Positions 5,723 to 6,415 of a stretch of DNA of 6,415 bases are shown in pieces. The DNA lies in NCBI GenBank assembly GCA_024280785.1, contig JAJRPK010000234.1, positions 1-6,415 on the forward strand. Direction: 5' to 3'. This DNA comes from Gammaproteobacteria bacterium (GTDB lineage Bacteria; Pseudomonadota; Gammaproteobacteria; Pseudomonadales; UBA7434). Within the stretch, counting starts at the first letter, position 1. Each line of letters opens with the position of its first letter. The position numbers and the translations under genes are program-made. The notes below the pieces were generated by a model, which was not told the origin of the DNA, searched no databases, and worked only from the letters and a program-made list of their open reading frames with translations.

Positions 5723-6415
5723 TCATTGACGAAATTCCTCAAAAGGGTTCTGACCCCTTAATCCTCTTAGCGTTTGAAGGGTGTTGCCTAAATTGAAATT
5801 CAGAGAACTCGACATTTGGCTCATACCCGCCGTATCAATATTATTATTTGTATTAGCTAACGTCTGGCTCGAACTGCCACCGCCACTAAAATAATTCGTA
5901 TCCAGTGAACTGTAGTTATTCGTACCAATGGAGACGGTACCAGTAGGATCGATTCGATTGATGGGGTTATTTCGTACGTAAGCATACCGATTAATTCCAT
6001 CAATCATGCCCTTCGGATCCCTTTGGGTAAACCGCCCACGGCTCGCATCATAATACCGTGCCCGATAATACATCAATCCATCCGCACTCGGTTCTCTGCC
6101 TGTATAGCCATACTGCGCGATTGTACCCGTATTTTGGTTGGCATTACCAAACGCATCAAACTGCTGACTGGCAACCGCGGCACCCGTTGCTGCATTAGTG
6201 GTTAACACCGCACTGTTTCTACCGTCCTGATGATAATTCGTAACACTACTATCACTACCATAGCGGATTAAAGGCTCATCAATACCGCCGCCTTGCATCC
6301 ACCGCGCTTCGGGGCTAGCCGTCGAACCCCCAGTTTGATAACTCAGATAGATCGCTTCACCTTGATACCGATACTGCGTATCAAACGGGTCTTTATTCGG
6401 AGCTGACCAGATAAA
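5723..6415 (-). CDS. Rhs/YD-repeat protein, C-terminal part (5' end beyond window)
   Basis: 230 residues are visible in a frame that stays open to the right edge, so the gene starts outside the window. The visible part (residues counted from the edge) begins with YD-type sequence, including YRYQGEAIYLS, then YHQDGRNSAVL and FDAFGN. These are followed by the classic Rhs-associated core: YGYTGREPSADGLMYYRARY from 102, GRFTQRDP at 127-134, and NRYAYVRNNPINRIDPTG to 159. Rhs proteins form a shell that encloses a C-terminal toxin tip, released for killing of competitor cells by type VI secretion or other routes. The tip after DPTG is 71 residues, rich in Asn, Ser and Gly, without Cys or a membrane segment, and matches no toxin I know. 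It is shorter than most tips, so the gene may carry a truncated or inert end. Its final codons contain the 9-bp motif found at the ends of the nearby MITE-like element. Confidence 0.9.
   Translation of the reverse strand, partial: FIWSAPNKDPFDTQYRYQGEAIYLSYQTGGSTASPEARWMQGGGIDEPLIRYGSDSSVTNYHQDGRNSAVLTTNAATGAAVASQQFDAFGNANQNTGTIAQYGYTGREPSADGLMYYRARYYDASRGRFTQRDPKGMIDGINRYAYVRNNPINRIDPTGTVSIGTNNYSSLDTNYFSGGGSSSQTLANTNNNIDTAGMSQMSSSLNFNLGNTLQTLRGLRGQNPFEEFRQ
5749..5757. repeat. Third copy of the 9-bp element-end motif (TCTGACCCC), inside the Rhs tip
   Basis: Identical to the outer 9 bp of the right end (5179-5187), in the same orientation, and inverse to the left end (5045-5053). Within its flanks, AAGGG and CCCTT form a small imperfect dyad. 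It encodes part of the RGQNP stretch 12 codons before the Rhs stop. Confidence 0.5.

Noticed and set aside
6296..6298. ATG at 6298 as the start of the Rhs protein
   Set aside because: The frame stays open to the window edge and the 39 upstream codons encode typical YD-repeat sequence, so this Met is internal.

Overview
The window looks like a chromosomal stretch from a gammaproteobacterium. The Rep helicase resembles the enterobacterial/pseudomonad type along its whole length, the small cytochrome is of the c5 type typical of gammaproteobacteria, and moderate GC content with mixed A/T- and G/C-ending codons fits a marine or environmental member. A c-di-GMP gene, rep and a cytochrome c5 gene in proximity recalls, from memory, the neighbourhood of PA5295/rep/cycB in Pseudomonas aeruginosa, so the left two thirds is probably old housekeeping sequence.

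Layout: (1) 1-1567, minus strand, a REC-GGDEF-EAL c-di-GMP protein whose C-terminus lies beyond the left edge. (2) 1568-2103, a divergent intergenic region with no convincing gene but several small dyads. (3) 2104-4194, plus strand, the replication-associated DNA helicase Rep; its reading frame begins with no canonical start codon that would keep the conserved Q motif. (4) 4246-4273, a symmetrical terminator shared by the converging rep and cytochrome genes. (5) 4364-4792, minus strand, a periplasmic cytochrome c5 with signal peptide, a clear Shine-Dalgarno and a TATAAT box upstream. (6) 4808-5209, a gene-free, repeat-rich strip: four tandem 7-bp units, a hairpin, and a 143-bp MITE-like element bounded by 25-bp perfect inverted repeats starting GGGGTCAGA. 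(7) 5210-5663, minus strand, an AT-rich small membrane protein preceded by a 12-codon leader ORF. (8) 5723-6415, minus strand, the C-terminal end of an Rhs/YD-repeat protein entering from the right edge.

The housekeeping genes are separately transcribed and show no sign of acting together. The right third looks accessory. The membrane protein sits directly downstream of an Rhs core plus variable tip, the usual place of an immunity gene, but the tip is short and matches no toxin I recognise. The 9-bp terminal motif of the MITE-like element also occurs inside the Rhs tip, so element activity may have reshaped this locus.
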